A stretch of 64,000 bases of DNA from assembly GCA_026417975.1 (NCBI GenBank), contig JAOACD010000009.1:310001-374000 (forward strand), given 5' to 3'. Shown one piece after another: positions 53,962 through 64,000 of the stretch. The notes beneath the pieces are model-generated. The model ran no database searches. It saw only the letters and a list, made by a program, of their open reading frames with translations, and was not told where the DNA came from. Numbering within the stretch: position 1 is the stretch's first letter; each line of letters begins with the position of its first letter. The position numbers were made by a program, and so were the translations under genes. This stretch comes from Melioribacter sp. GTDB taxonomy: Bacteria > Bacteroidota > Ignavibacteria > Ignavibacteriales > Melioribacteraceae.

Positions 53962-54663
53962 ATGAAATTATCTAAGAGAGTAAAAGAAATAAGAAAAAAT
54001 GTTGATACAAAAAAAGAGTATACTATAGAAGAAGCTATAAAAACGCTAAAAGAAAATTCTAAGGTAAAATTTGTAGAGTCATTGGATTGTGCTGTTCGTC
54101 TTGGCGTTGACCCTCGTCATGCTGATCAAATGGTAAGAGGAACAGTTACATTACCTCATGGTACTGGTAAGCAAGTACGAGTGCTAGTTTTAGCAAAAGG
54201 TTCTTTGGCAGAAGAAGCACTTAAGGCTGGAGCAGAATATGCTGGTTTTGAAGAATATATTGAGAAAATAAAAAATGGCTGGGCAGATGTAGATGTTATT
54301 ATAGCAACTCCAGATACAATGGTCGAAGTTGGTAAATTAGGACGAATATTAGGTCCAAAAGGGTTAATGCCAAATCCAAAAAGTGGAACAGTTACAAATG
54401 ATGTTGCAAAAGCTGTAAAAGAAGTTAAAGCAGGGAAAATAGAATTTCGAGTCGAAAAAGCTGGTATTGTTCATGTATCACTAGGAAAACTTAACTTTTC
54501 GGTTGAGCAATTGGCAGAAAATACACGTGCGTTTTTACAAACAATAGTTAAGTTAAAACCAGCTACTGCAAAGGGACAATACATAAAAAGCATTTATTTG
54601 ACCTCAACAATGGGTCCCGGCTTAAAAATTACTAAAGACGAAGTAGCATTTGCTACAAAATAA
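53962..54663 (+). CDS. rplA: 50S ribosomal protein L1
   Basis: [22 protein letters not shown]. Confidence 0.99.
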   Translation: MKLSKRVKEIRKNVDTKKEYTIEEAIKTLKENSKVKFVESLDCAVRLGVDPRHADQMVRGTVTLPHGTGKQVRVLVLAKGSLAEEALKAGAEYAGFEEYIEKIKNGWADVDVIIATPDTMVEVGKLGRILGPKGLMPNPKSGTVTNDVAKAVKEVKAGKIEFRVEKAGIVHVSLGKLNFSVEQLAENTRAFLQTIVKLKPATAKGQYIKSIYLTSTMGPGLKITKDEVAFATK

Positions 54664-54676
54664 GTTTACGCACTCT

Positions 54677-54709
54677 ACCTGTCTTGAATTTTTTTAGGCA
54701 GGTTTTTTT
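54677..54709 (+). terminator. Terminator/attenuator hairpin between rplA and rplJ
   Basis: ACCTGTC ... GGCAGGT stem followed by T7. Confidence 0.7.
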
Positions 54710-54758
54710 ATGCTTCTAAGCCCAAACTGAGATGTAAAAAAACTGTAATGGGAGAATA

Positions 54759-55280
54759 ATGAAAAGAGCTCAAAAAGCTGAAATACTTGAACAAATTAAG
54801 GCTCTTGTAAAAGAATCGTCAGCAATGTTTTTAGTTGATTATAAAGGAATAAACGTTGCTGATATTAATAAACTCCGTTCTAATTTTAGGAAAGAAGGAG
54901 TAACATACAAAGTCTTCAAAAACACGCTTTTACGAAAAGCCTTGGAAGAGATTGGTGGTTACGATAAATTTTATGACCATCTTACAGGAATGACGGGTGT
55001 AGCATTTGCTAAGGACAATTTTGTTGCACCTGCTAAAATTATTAAAAAGTATTACGATGAGACAGGTAAATTTGCATTAAAAGGTTGTTACCTTGAATCG
55101 ACATATTATGGTGCGGATCAGTTAGATGCTATAGCTTCGATGCCAACAAAAGAAGAAATTATTGCTGGTATTATTGGAAGTGTGGCATCTCCGGCCTCTG
55201 GAATAGTTGGTGCTATTAATGCTGTAATGAGTAATCTTGTAAGCGTTATAGATGAAATATCCAAGAAAAAAGCTGCATAA
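54759..55280 (+). CDS. rplJ: 50S ribosomal protein L10
   Basis: AMFLVDYKGINVADINKLRSNFRKEGVTYKVFKNTLLRKAL. Confidence 0.98.
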   Translation: MKRAQKAEILEQIKALVKESSAMFLVDYKGINVADINKLRSNFRKEGVTYKVFKNTLLRKALEEIGGYDKFYDHLTGMTGVAFAKDNFVAPAKIIKKYYDETGKFALKGCYLESTYYGADQLDAIASMPTKEEIIAGIIGSVASPASGIVGAINAVMSNLVSVIDEISKKKAA

Positions 55281-55313
55281 TAATTTTTTTAGAAAACAAT
55301 AGGGAGAAATAAA

Positions 55314-55694
55314 ATGTCAGAAAAAGTTGCTGAAATTGTTGAAAAAATTAAAGCACTTACTTTAGTAGAAGCTGCAGAATTAAAAAAAGCTTTAGAAGAT
55401 GAATTTGGTGTTACTGCAGCAGCTCCTGTGGTTATGGCTGGAGCTCCAGCCGCTGCGGCAGCAGCTGCGCCAGCTGAAGAAAAAACAGAATTTGATGTAA
55501 TTCTCGAAAATGCTGGAGCAACAAAAATTAATGTTATTAAAGTTGTTCGGGCACATACTGGATTAGGATTAAAAGAAGCAAAGGATTTAGTAGATAGTGC
55601 GCCAAAACCTGTTAAAGAAGGTGTATCTAAAGAGGAAGCTGAAAAAATTAAAAAAGAACTTGAAGAAGCAGGCGCTACTGTAACAATAAAGTAA
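55314..55694 (+). CDS. rplL: 50S ribosomal protein L7/L12
   Basis: Ala-rich hinge; [57 protein letters not shown]. Confidence 0.99.
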   Translation: MSEKVAEIVEKIKALTLVEAAELKKALEDEFGVTAAAPVVMAGAPAAAAAAAPAEEKTEFDVILENAGATKINVIKVVRAHTGLGLKEAKDLVDSAPKPVKEGVSKEEAEKIKKELEEAGATVTIK

Positions 55695-55720
55695 TGTAAT
55701 TATAAATATTAGTTTTATTG

Positions 55721-55778
55721 AAGTGGTAAAATGGAGAATATCCGTTTTACCACTTTCTTTCATTTATTAAAATGAAAG
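55721..55778 (+). promoter_or_regulatory. Tandem hairpins in rplL-rpoB spacer (attenuator or RNA-processing candidate)
   Basis: AAGTGGTAAAATGGA-gaata-TCCGTTTTACCACTT, then CTTTCATTT-atta-AAATGAAAG. Confidence 0.75.
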
Positions 55779-55808
55779 AGAATAATTAAAAATATTGGAG
55801 GTAGGGCT

Positions 55809-58800
55809 TTGGAAAAGCAAAAAATTAATAAGAACACTGGACGAATAACGTTTTCGAAGATTACATCGGCGTTGAAGGTCCCAGATTTGTTGAATATTCA
55901 ACTTGAGTCTTTTGAAGAATTTTTACAGGCAAAAGTGCCACCTTCACAGCGTGAAAATAAAGGTTTGCAAGCTGTATTTAATCAGAACTTTCCTATCCTT
56001 GATAATAAAGAATTTTATAGGCTTGATTTTATAGAATATTACGTTGAAAAACCAAGATTCTCTATTTCAGAGTGCGAAGAAAGAGGTTTAACTTATTCTG
56101 TGCCCCTGAAGGCAAAATTACGACTTTCAACTAAAGATGAAGAAACCGGAGAGTATATAAATACAGTTGAACAAGAAGTCTACCTCGGAAATCTTCCTTA
56201 TATGACTGAAAGAGGAACTTTTATAATTAACGGAGCAGAAAGAGTTATAGTTAGTCAACTTCATCGTTCTCCGGGTGTAGCTTTTGCTCAGTCACTTCAT
56301 CCTAATGGTACGCCAATTTATTCTGCTAGAATTATACCCATGAGAGGTTCATGGGTTGAGTTTGCTACTGATATTAATAACGTTTTATATGTTTATATAG
56401 ATCGTAGGAAAAAGTTTCCATCTACAACATTATTAAGAGCATTAGGATATGAGACTGATGAGCAGATAATGAATTTATTTAATTTAATTGAAGAAGTTCC
56501 CGTAAAGAAGTTAAATTATGAAGACCATGTTGGTCGTGTAGCTGCTAATGATGTTGTAGATATGCAAACTGGAGAAATTTATGTTTCTAAAGACGGCCAA
56601 CTAACAGAAGAAATAATAGATAATATTAAAAAATCTTCTATTCAAAAAATACAATTGATTAGTGCTGATACATCGGTTGAGCAAGATTTAATTATAAATA
56701 CTCTTAAAAAAGACACTGCTAAAACCAAAGAAGAAGCATTATATGCAATTTATCGTCAATTGCGCTCAGGTGAAGCTCCAGATATGGAAACTGCAGTTGG
56801 TTTGCTTGAGAAATTATTCTTTAACGATAAAAGGTACGATCTTGGAGAGGTAGGGCGTTTTAGGATGAATGATAGGTTGGATCTTAATGTTGATGAAAAT
56901 ATTCATGTTCTTACAGTCGAAGATATTATTGCTATAATGAAAAATATTATTATGCTTAAAAATGGTAATATGAGTGTTGATGATATAGATCATCTTGGGA
57001 ACAGAAGAGTAAGAACAGTAGGCGAACAATTAATGCAACAATATAATGTAGCTCTTGCTAGAATGGCGCGCACTATAAAAGAACGTATGAATATGCGCGA
57101 TACAGAAAATATGCAACCTCAGGATCTTGTAAATGCAAGAACAATTACTAGTGTAATTAATGCTTTCTTTGGTACAAATCAACTTTCGCAATTTATGGAC
57201 CAAACAAACCCGCTTTCAGAATTAACTCATAAACGAAGAGTCTCTGCATTAGGCCCGGGCGGATTAACTAGAGAAAGAGCGGGATTTGAAGTGCGAGACG
57301 TTCATCATTCGCACTATGGTCGTTTGTGCCCAATTGAAACCCCAGAAGGTCCGAACATTGGTCTTATTTCTTCTCTTACAATATATGCTCGTGTTAACCA
57401 ATATGGTTTTCTTGAAACACCATATAGAAAAGTTAAAGATGGAAAAGTAACTAACCAAATTGAGTATTTAAGTGCAGACCAAGAAGATGAATACATAATT
57501 GCACAGGCTAATGCGCCAGTAGATGAACAGGGTAGATTCCTTGTTGATAGGGTAAAATGCCGTCATAAGGGAGAATTTCCAGTTGTACCACCAACTGAAG
57601 TAAATTACATGGATGTTGCACCTTCTCAAATTGTAAGTGCTGCAGCATCATTAATACCATTCTTAGAGCATGATGATGCTAATCGTGCTCTTATGGGTTC
57701 GAATATGCAACGTCAGGCTGTGCCGCTTCTTGTTACAGAAGCTCCAATAGTAGGGACAGGAATGGAATATAAAATTGCTAGAGATTCTCGGGCACTTATT
57801 TTGGCAGAGGATGATGGAGTTGTAGAGTATGCAGATGCAAGAAAAATAATTGTAAGGTACGATTCTAATCTTGACCCTAACGAAGCTTTAGTAAGTTTTG
57901 ATGATGAAAGAAGAGTAGAGTATGATCTGATTAAATTTGCCGGAACGAATCAAGAAACTTGTTTCAATCAAAAACCAGTTGTTTTTACTGGCCAAAGAGT
58001 AAAAAAAGGTGATGTTCTTGCTGATGGCCCCGCAATAGACAAAGGAGAACTTGCTTTAGGTAAAAATATATCAGTTGCATTTATGCCTTGGCGTGGTTAT
58101 AACTTTGAGGACGCTATTGTAATTAGCGAAAGATTAGTTGCGGAAGATGTTTTTACTTCAATTCATATCGAAGAATTTGAATTGCAAGTACGGGAAACTA
58201 AGCGTGGTGAAGAAGAATTAACAAGAGATATTCCTAACGTTAGTGAGGAAGCTACTAAAGATTTAGATGAAAATGGAATTGTTAGAGAAGGCGCTGAAGT
58301 AAAAGAAGGTGATATTTTAATTGGTAAAATTACTCCAAAGGGAGAATCTGACCCAACACCAGAAGAAAAATTGCTAAAAGCTATTTTTGGTGATAAAGCT
58401 GGGGACGTTAAAGATGCTTCTCTTAAAGCTCCTCCAGGACTAAAGGGTATAGTTATTAAGACAAGATTATTTAGTAGAAAAAGAAAAGATGCAGAGGCTA
58501 AGAAGCTCGAGAAGAAACAGCTCGATGAATTAGAAAATCAATACAAAAAGCAGCAGGAAAAATATTACAAAAAACTTGTTGAAAAACTTACAAAGATTAC
58601 ATTAGGAAAAACTACTACCGGAATTAGAGATTTAGATGGTACTATTATTTTAAGGAGTGGTACACAAATTAAAGAATCGACATTCGAAGATATAGATGTA
58701 ACAAAATTAGATTACTCAAAAGATTGGTTCGAAAAGAAAAATATAAATGAACTTATAAGAAAATTATATTCTAATTACTTCAAAGTAATTGCTGACATTG

Positions 58801-59585
58801 AAGAAAATTATAAAAGAGAAAAGCTTAAAATTCAAACAGGTGATGAATTGCCGCCAGGAATTACTCAATTAGCCAAAGTTTATGTAGCAAAGAAAAGGAA
58901 AATTCAAGTTGGGGATAAGATGGCGGGTCGTCATGGTAACAAAGGTGTTGTTGCTAAAATTGTACCAGTGGAAGATATGCCATATCATGAAGATGGTACT
59001 CCTGTAGATATTGTATTAAATCCATTAGGAGTTCCTTCTCGTATGAATCTTGGTCAGCTTTATGAAACTGCTTTAGGTTGGGTAGGTAAGAAACTTGGTG
59101 TTAAATTTGAAACACCTATTTTTGATGGAGCTAGTGTTAATGATGTAGAAGAATGGCTTAAAAAAGCTGAGCTTGACGAAGGAAGTAAAACATGGTTATA
59201 CGACGGAAGAACTGGAGAAAGATTCCATCAAAAAGTTACTTGCGGTTATATCTATATGATGAAACTCGGTCATATGGTTGAAGATAAAATACATGCTCGT
59301 TCAATTGGACCTTATTCATTAATTACACAACAACCACTTGGTGGTAAAGCTCAGTTTGGTGGTCAAAGGTTTGGTGAAATGGAAGTTTGGGCTCTTGAAG
59401 GTTATGGAGCTGCTCATACTTTGCAAGAAATATTGACTGTTAAAAGTGACGATGTTGCTGGAAGAGCTAAAACTTATGAGGCAATAGTTAAAGGTGAAAA
59501 TATTCCAGAGCCAAATATCCCAGAAGCATTTAATGTAATGATTAAAGAGCTTCAAGGATTAGGACTCGAAATTAAAATTAATTAA
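55809..59585 (+). CDS. rpoB: RNA polymerase subunit beta
   Basis: [46 protein letters not shown] start with upstream GGAGG. Confidence 0.99.
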   Translation: MEKQKINKNTGRITFSKITSALKVPDLLNIQLESFEEFLQAKVPPSQRENKGLQAVFNQNFPILDNKEFYRLDFIEYYVEKPRFSISECEERGLTYSVPLKAKLRLSTKDEETGEYINTVEQEVYLGNLPYMTERGTFIINGAERVIVSQLHRSPGVAFAQSLHPNGTPIYSARIIPMRGSWVEFATDINNVLYVYIDRRKKFPSTTLLRALGYETDEQIMNLFNLIEEVPVKKLNYEDHVGRVAANDVVDMQTGEIYVSKDGQLTEEIIDNIKKSSIQKIQLISADTSVEQDLIINTLKKDTAKTKEEALYAIYRQLRSGEAPDMETAVGLLEKLFFNDKRYDLGEVGRFRMNDRLDLNVDENIHVLTVEDIIAIMKNIIMLKNGNMSVDDIDHLGNRRVRTVGEQLMQQYNVALARMARTIKERMNMRDTENMQPQDLVNARTITSVINAFFGTNQLSQFMDQTNPLSELTHKRRVSALGPGGLTRERAGFEVRDVHHSHYGRLCPIETPEGPNIGLISSLTIYARVNQYGFLETPYRKVKDGKVTNQIEYLSADQEDEYIIAQANAPVDEQGRFLVDRVKCRHKGEFPVVPPTEVNYMDVAPSQIVSAAASLIPFLEHDDANRALMGSNMQRQAVPLLVTEAPIVGTGMEYKIARDSRALILAEDDGVVEYADARKIIVRYDSNLDPNEALVSFDDERRVEYDLIKFAGTNQETCFNQKPVVFTGQRVKKGDVLADGPAIDKGELALGKNISVAFMPWRGYNFEDAIVISERLVAEDVFTSIHIEEFELQVRETKRGEEELTRDIPNVSEEATKDLDENGIVREGAEVKEGDILIGKITPKGESDPTPEEKLLKAIFGDKAGDVKDASLKAPPGLKGIVIKTRLFSRKRKDAEAKKLEKKQLDELENQYKKQQEKYYKKLVEKLTKITLGKTTTGIRDLDGTIILRSGTQIKESTFEDIDVTKLDYSKDWFEKKNINELIRKLYSNYFKVIADIEENYKREKLKIQTGDELPPGITQLAKVYVAKKRKIQVGDKMAGRHGNKGVVAKIVPVEDMPYHEDGTPVDIVLNPLGVPSRMNLGQLYETALGWVGKKLGVKFETPIFDGASVNDVEEWLKKAELDEGSKTWLYDGRTGERFHQKVTCGYIYMMKLGHMVEDKIHARSIGPYSLITQQPLGGKAQFGGQRFGEMEVWALEGYGAAHTLQEILTVKSDDVAGRAKTYEAIVKGENIPEPNIPEAFNVMIKELQGLGLEIKIN

Positions 59586-59628
59586 GGATAGCCAAACTGA
59601 AAGTGAAAAGAATTAAGGAGAAATAAAT

Positions 59629-62600
59629 ATGCCATCTAAAACACAAGATATAAAAGCTAAGGCAATCGAAAAGTTAACTATAAGTCTTGCAAGTCCAGAT
59701 GATATTTTGAATAGATCGCATGGTGAGGTAACTAAACCAGAAACAATTAATTACAGGTCTTTTAGACCAGAAAAGGATGGCTTATTCTGCGAGAAAATTT
59801 TTGGACCTGTAAAAGATTGGGAATGTGCGTGTGGTAAATACAAAGGTATTCGTTACAAAGGAATTGTATGTGACCGTTGCGGTGTTGAAATTACTCTTAA
59901 GAGTGTTAGACGTGAAAGAATGGGACATATTGCTCTGGCAGTCCCTGTTGTTCATATCTGGTTCTTTAAGGCTCTTCCATCAAAAATTGGAAATATTGTT
60001 GGAATGACAACAAAAGAACTTGAAAGAGTAATTTATTATGAATCTTACGTTGTTATAAATCCAGGCCCAACTGGTTTGAATAAAAAAGACTTGATTTCCG
60101 AAGACCAATACTATGAAATAGTTCAGTCATTACCTCACGATAATGATGCCCTTGATGATAAAGATCCTAAAAAATTTGTTGCTAAAATAGGTGGCGAAGC
60201 AATTAGAGAATTACTTAAGAATACTGATATAGAACAAACATTTCAAGAACTTAAGGCTCAGCTTGCAAACGAAACTTCTCAACAAAAAAGAAGTGATATT
60301 CTAAAAAGATTACGTGTACTAGAAGCCTTTAGAGAACATGAAGGCAAAGTTCCCAATAAACCAGAATGGATGGTTCTAAGTGTTATTCCTGTTATTCCTC
60401 CAGAATTAAGACCACTAGTTCCACTGGAAGGGGGAAGATTTGCTACTAGTGACTTAAATGATTTATATCGAAGAGTAATAATTAGAAATAATCGATTGAA
60501 GAGGCTAATTGAAATTAAAGCTCCTGAGGTAATTCTTAGGAATGAAAAAAGAATGCTTCAAGAAGCTGTGGACGCATTGTTCGATAATTCACGACGCGCA
60601 AGTGCTGTAAGAAGCGATGGTAATCGACCTCTTAAGTCATTAAGTGACATGTTGAAAGGAAAACAGGGAAGATTCCGTCAAAACTTACTTGGTAAACGTG
60701 TAGATTATTCGGGTCGTTCCGTTATAGTAGTTGGTCCAGAATTAAAATTACATCAATGTGGTTTGCCAAAAGATATGGCTGTTGAATTGTTCAAGCCATT
60801 TATTATCAGGAAATTGTTAGAAAGAGGTCATTATAAAACTGTAAAAAGTGCTCGTAAAGCTGTAGATAGAAAAGACCCTATCATTTGGGAAATTTTAGAG
60901 AAAATAATAGATGGTCATCCAGTATTACTTAACAGAGCTCCTACATTGCATAGACTTGGAATACAGGCATTCCAACCAATATTAATTGATGGAAAAGCAA
61001 TACAATTGCATCCTCTGGTTTGTACAGCATTTAATGCAGATTTTGACGGAGACCAGATGGCAGTGCATGTACCACTATCTTACGAAGCTCAACTCGAAGC
61101 ATCAATATTGATGCTTAGTTCTCATAATATCTTATCACCTCAAAACGGAATGCCTATTGTAATTCCAACGCAAGATATTGTGCTTGGATGTTACTATTTA
61201 ACAAAAGTTAGACCTGGTGCTAAAGGAGAAGGTAAAATATTTAGTAGCATGGATGAAGTAATAATAGCTTATAATTCAAAGGTAGTAGATTTACATGCAA
61301 GAATTAAGGTTAAATATGAAAATAGTTTGATAGAAACTACTGTAGGAAGAGTCATATTCAATCAAATTGTTCCCAAAGAAATGGGATTCATTAATGAACT
61401 TTTAGTAAAGAAGACCTTTAGTGGTCTTATTTATAAAATGTTTATGAAGCTTGGTAATGAAGTTACAGCTAAATTTCTTGATGACGTAAAAGATTTAGGT
61501 TTTAGATATGCTACAGCTGCCGGTATTTCTATTAGTTTTAGTGATATGGTTGTTCCAGATGAGAAACTAAAATTAATAGAAGATGCAAATAGAAAAGTAA
61601 ACGCAATATTAAATGAACACGAACAAGGATTAATTACAGATGCTGAGCGTTATAATAAAATCATAGATGTTTGGACATTTACTACAAATAACGTTGCAAG
61701 AGCCTTAATGGAAAAATTGAAAAATGATCAAGGCGGGTTTAATTCGTTACATATGATGGTTGATTCTGGTGCGCGAGGTTCACAAGAACAGGTACGTCAG
61801 CTTGCGGGTATGCGTGGTCTTATGCAAAAACCACAAAAAAGCTTAACAGGTCAGTCTGGAGAAATAATAGAAAACCCAATTATTGCTAATTTCAAAGAAG
61901 GTCTTTCAGTTCTCGAGTATTTCATTTCTACTCACGGTGCTCGTAAAGGCCTTGCAGATACAGCTCTCAAAACAGCTGATGCTGGATATTTAACCAGAAG
62001 ATTATGTGATGTTGCTCAGGATGTTATTGTAACAGAAGAAGATTGTGGTACTATTCGTGGTGTTTATGTAACAGCTCTCAAAGATGTAGAATTAGAAAGA
62101 GAACCATTAGCTGAAAGAATTACAGGACGTGTTGCTCAGGAAGATGTTTATGACCCAAGAACAGATGAATTAATTGTAGAAGCTGGACAACTAATTACAG
62201 AAGAAATTGCAGAAAGAATTGATGAAGCTAATATAGATCAAGTTTATATCAGAACAGTTTTGACATGCGAAGCAAAGCATGGAGTATGTGCAAAATGTTA
62301 TGGTAGAAATCTTACTACAGGGCAATTAGTTGAGATAGGTGAAGCAGTTGGTATTATAGCAGCACAGTCTATTGGTGAACCAGGTACTCAGCTTACTTTG
62401 CGTACTTTCCACTTTGGTGGAACATCTTCGCGTATTGCAAGCCAATCACAAGTTGAAACAAATGTTGCCGGTACAGTTAGATTCGATAAGATTTTATACG
62501 TAGAAAAAAATGATGCTTTTGGTAAAACAAAAGTTGTTATAGGAAGAAGAGGTTCTATTGGAATTTATGATGAAGACGATAGACAAATTAAAAAGTATGA

Positions 62601-63879
62601 AATACCATATGGTGCAGAGCTTTTAGTTGAAGAAGGTCAAAAAGTTGTAAAAGGGCAACCTCTGTATAATCACGATCCTTATAATTCGGTTATTGTTTCT
62701 GACATAGGTGGTAAGGTTAGTTTTGTCGACTTAATTGATAATGTAACCTATCAACAAATAGCAGATGAGCAAACTGGGCACGTTCAGAAAGTTGTTATAG
62801 AATCTAAAGATAAAAACCTTACTCCTAGTATTCTTGTAAAAGACGAAGATGGTAAAGAAAAATTGTTCAATATCCCTACAAGAGCTTATTTAGCTGTAGA
62901 AGAAGGAGAAGTAATACAACCGGGGACAGTCTTAGCTAAAATATCTAAAGCCACTGCAAAAACTCGGGATATTACAGGAGGTCTACCAAGAGTTACCGAA
63001 CTTTTTGAAGCAAGAAGTCCTCACGACCCAGCAATAGTTTCTGAGATTGAAGGTAGAGTAAAATTTGGAGCTCGTAAGAAAGGTGTTCAAGAAATTATTG
63101 TAGAGTCGTTTGATGGGTCTGTGCAAAAAGTTTATACTGTCCCATATGGTAAACATATTTTGGTTCAGGAAGGAGATGAAATTCCAGCTGGCGAAAAAAT
63201 TACTGATGGACCAATAAATCCGCACGATATTCTTAAAATAAAAGGTCCTAATGCAGTTCAAGAATATCTTGTTAATGAAATTCAGGATGTTTATAGATTA
63301 CAAGGTGTTAAGATTAATGACAAGCATATTGAAGTAATAGTTAGACAAATGTTACAAAAACTAAAAGTAGTTTCTTCTGGTGATACTAATTTTATTGAAG
63401 AAGATTTGGTTGATAGAAATAAGCTTTTAGAAGAAAATGAAAGAATTAAAAATATGGTTTATATCATCGATCCAGGTCAGTCAAAATATAAAGCTGGACA
63501 ATTGATACCCCGTTCAAAATATAGAGAAGTAAATGCAGAATTAATTAGAAAAGGCAAAAAGCCAATGAAAGTAAGAGATGCTGAACCTGCTACTTTTGAT
63601 AACGTTTTACTTGGAATTACACAAGCAGCATTAACAACAGAGAGCTTTATTTCTGCTGCATCATTCCAGGAAACAACTAAAGTTCTTACTAATGCGGCTA
63701 CAGAAGCAAGAACAGATTACTTATTGGGATTGAAAGAAAATGTTGTAATGGGTCATCTAATTCCAGCTGGGACTGGTCTGAAAAAGTATAAGAATATAAT
63801 TTTAACAGTAGAAGAAGAAGCAGCAGTAGCACAACAAATTTCTAAGGAAGGAGTAGAAGAAAAAGAATCGGCTAAATAA
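59629..63879 (+). CDS. rpoC: RNA polymerase subunit beta'
   Basis: [16 protein letters not shown]; zinc motif CACGKYKG...CDRCGVEIT. Confidence 0.99.
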   Translation: MPSKTQDIKAKAIEKLTISLASPDDILNRSHGEVTKPETINYRSFRPEKDGLFCEKIFGPVKDWECACGKYKGIRYKGIVCDRCGVEITLKSVRRERMGHIALAVPVVHIWFFKALPSKIGNIVGMTTKELERVIYYESYVVINPGPTGLNKKDLISEDQYYEIVQSLPHDNDALDDKDPKKFVAKIGGEAIRELLKNTDIEQTFQELKAQLANETSQQKRSDILKRLRVLEAFREHEGKVPNKPEWMVLSVIPVIPPELRPLVPLEGGRFATSDLNDLYRRVIIRNNRLKRLIEIKAPEVILRNEKRMLQEAVDALFDNSRRASAVRSDGNRPLKSLSDMLKGKQGRFRQNLLGKRVDYSGRSVIVVGPELKLHQCGLPKDMAVELFKPFIIRKLLERGHYKTVKSARKAVDRKDPIIWEILEKIIDGHPVLLNRAPTLHRLGIQAFQPILIDGKAIQLHPLVCTAFNADFDGDQMAVHVPLSYEAQLEASILMLSSHNILSPQNGMPIVIPTQDIVLGCYYLTKVRPGAKGEGKIFSSMDEVIIAYNSKVVDLHARIKVKYENSLIETTVGRVIFNQIVPKEMGFINELLVKKTFSGLIYKMFMKLGNEVTAKFLDDVKDLGFRYATAAGISISFSDMVVPDEKLKLIEDANRKVNAILNEHEQGLITDAERYNKIIDVWTFTTNNVARALMEKLKNDQGGFNSLHMMVDSGARGSQEQVRQLAGMRGLMQKPQKSLTGQSGEIIENPIIANFKEGLSVLEYFISTHGARKGLADTALKTADAGYLTRRLCDVAQDVIVTEEDCGTIRGVYVTALKDVELEREPLAERITGRVAQEDVYDPRTDELIVEAGQLITEEIAERIDEANIDQVYIRTVLTCEAKHGVCAKCYGRNLTTGQLVEIGEAVGIIAAQSIGEPGTQLTLRTFHFGGTSSRIASQSQVETNVAGTVRFDKILYVEKNDAFGKTKVVIGRRGSIGIYDEDDRQIKKYEIPYGAELLVEEGQKVVKGQPLYNHDPYNSVIVSDIGGKVSFVDLIDNVTYQQIADEQTGHVQKVVIESKDKNLTPSILVKDEDGKEKLFNIPTRAYLAVEEGEVIQPGTVLAKISKATAKTRDITGGLPRVTELFEARSPHDPAIVSEIEGRVKFGARKKGVQEIIVESFDGSVQKVYTVPYGKHILVQEGDEIPAGEKITDGPINPHDILKIKGPNAVQEYLVNEIQDVYRLQGVKINDKHIEVIVRQMLQKLKVVSSGDTNFIEEDLVDRNKLLEENERIKNMVYIIDPGQSKYKAGQLIPRSKYREVNAELIRKGKKPMKVRDAEPATFDNVLLGITQAALTTESFISAASFQETTKVLTNAATEARTDYLLGLKENVVMGHLIPAGTGLKKYKNIILTVEEEAAVAQQISKEGVEEKESAK

Positions 63880-63902
63880 TGTAAAAATATGAACTTGCTT
63901 TC

Positions 63903-63931
63903 TTGACAATTGGGACTAGAATCAATAAATT
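63903..63931 (+). promoter_or_regulatory. Predicted promoter of rpsL operon
   Basis: TTGACA-N17-TAAATT about 45 bp upstream of rpsL start. Confidence 0.7.
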
Positions 63932-63975
63932 TCGTGTCTCGATTTTAATAAAAAAGAAACTTTGGAGGAATCTTA

Positions 63976-64000
63976 GTGCCAACAATTAATCAGTTGGTAA
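63976..64000 (+). CDS. rpsL: 30S ribosomal protein S12, N-terminal fragment at window edge
   Basis: GGAGG then GTG start; MPTINQLV matches the S12 N-terminus; follows rpoC. Confidence 0.85.

Noticed and set aside
57166-57320. Possible rifampicin-resistance substitutions in rpoB
   Set aside because: [64 protein letters not shown] matches the normal susceptible-type core at the usual resistance positions.

Overview
This AT-rich 64 kb window is a bacterial chromosomal segment, almost entirely coding. Gene content and order suggest the Bacteroidota/Chlorobi group, probably Ignavibacteria-like: split ATP synthase operon without atpD/atpC, a T9SS type A sorting C-terminus, bactofilin next to atp genes. 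The placement is inference. No mobile elements, prophage or CRISPR arrays were seen. Main blocks: an LPS acyltransferase/heptosyltransferase end; an M23 peptidase-bactofilin pair; atp(Z/I)BEFHAG; ffh-rpsP-khpA-rimM-trmD-rplS; acyl-CoA synthetase; tRNA-Arg; eno; a 14-repeat propeller T9SS protein; lexA plus a solitary WYL-like protein; ilvE; xylBA with a divergent NrtR-like Nudix regulator; M16 peptidase-nuoGHI; comM-like; a parallel beta-helix protein; a large ilvDBNC-leuBACD-cimA operon; proC; a tRNA-Tyr/Thr/Gly-rpmG-tRNA-Trp-secE-nusG-rplKAJL-rpoBC block; and the start of rpsL. The most interesting signal is not in the supplied ORF track. Upstream of ilvD there is a 53-codon Ile/Leu-rich leader peptide behind a consensus promoter (TTGACA-N17-TATAAT), followed by nested and alternative perfect inverted repeats. 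It looks like a ribosome-mediated attenuator for the branched-chain operon. Other good regulatory signals are a GAAC-N4-GTTC SOS box lying exactly in the 17-bp spacer of the lexA promoter, and a perfect GTGTAT-aaa-ATACAC palindrome between xylB and a Nudix-type regulator with a degenerate Nudix box.
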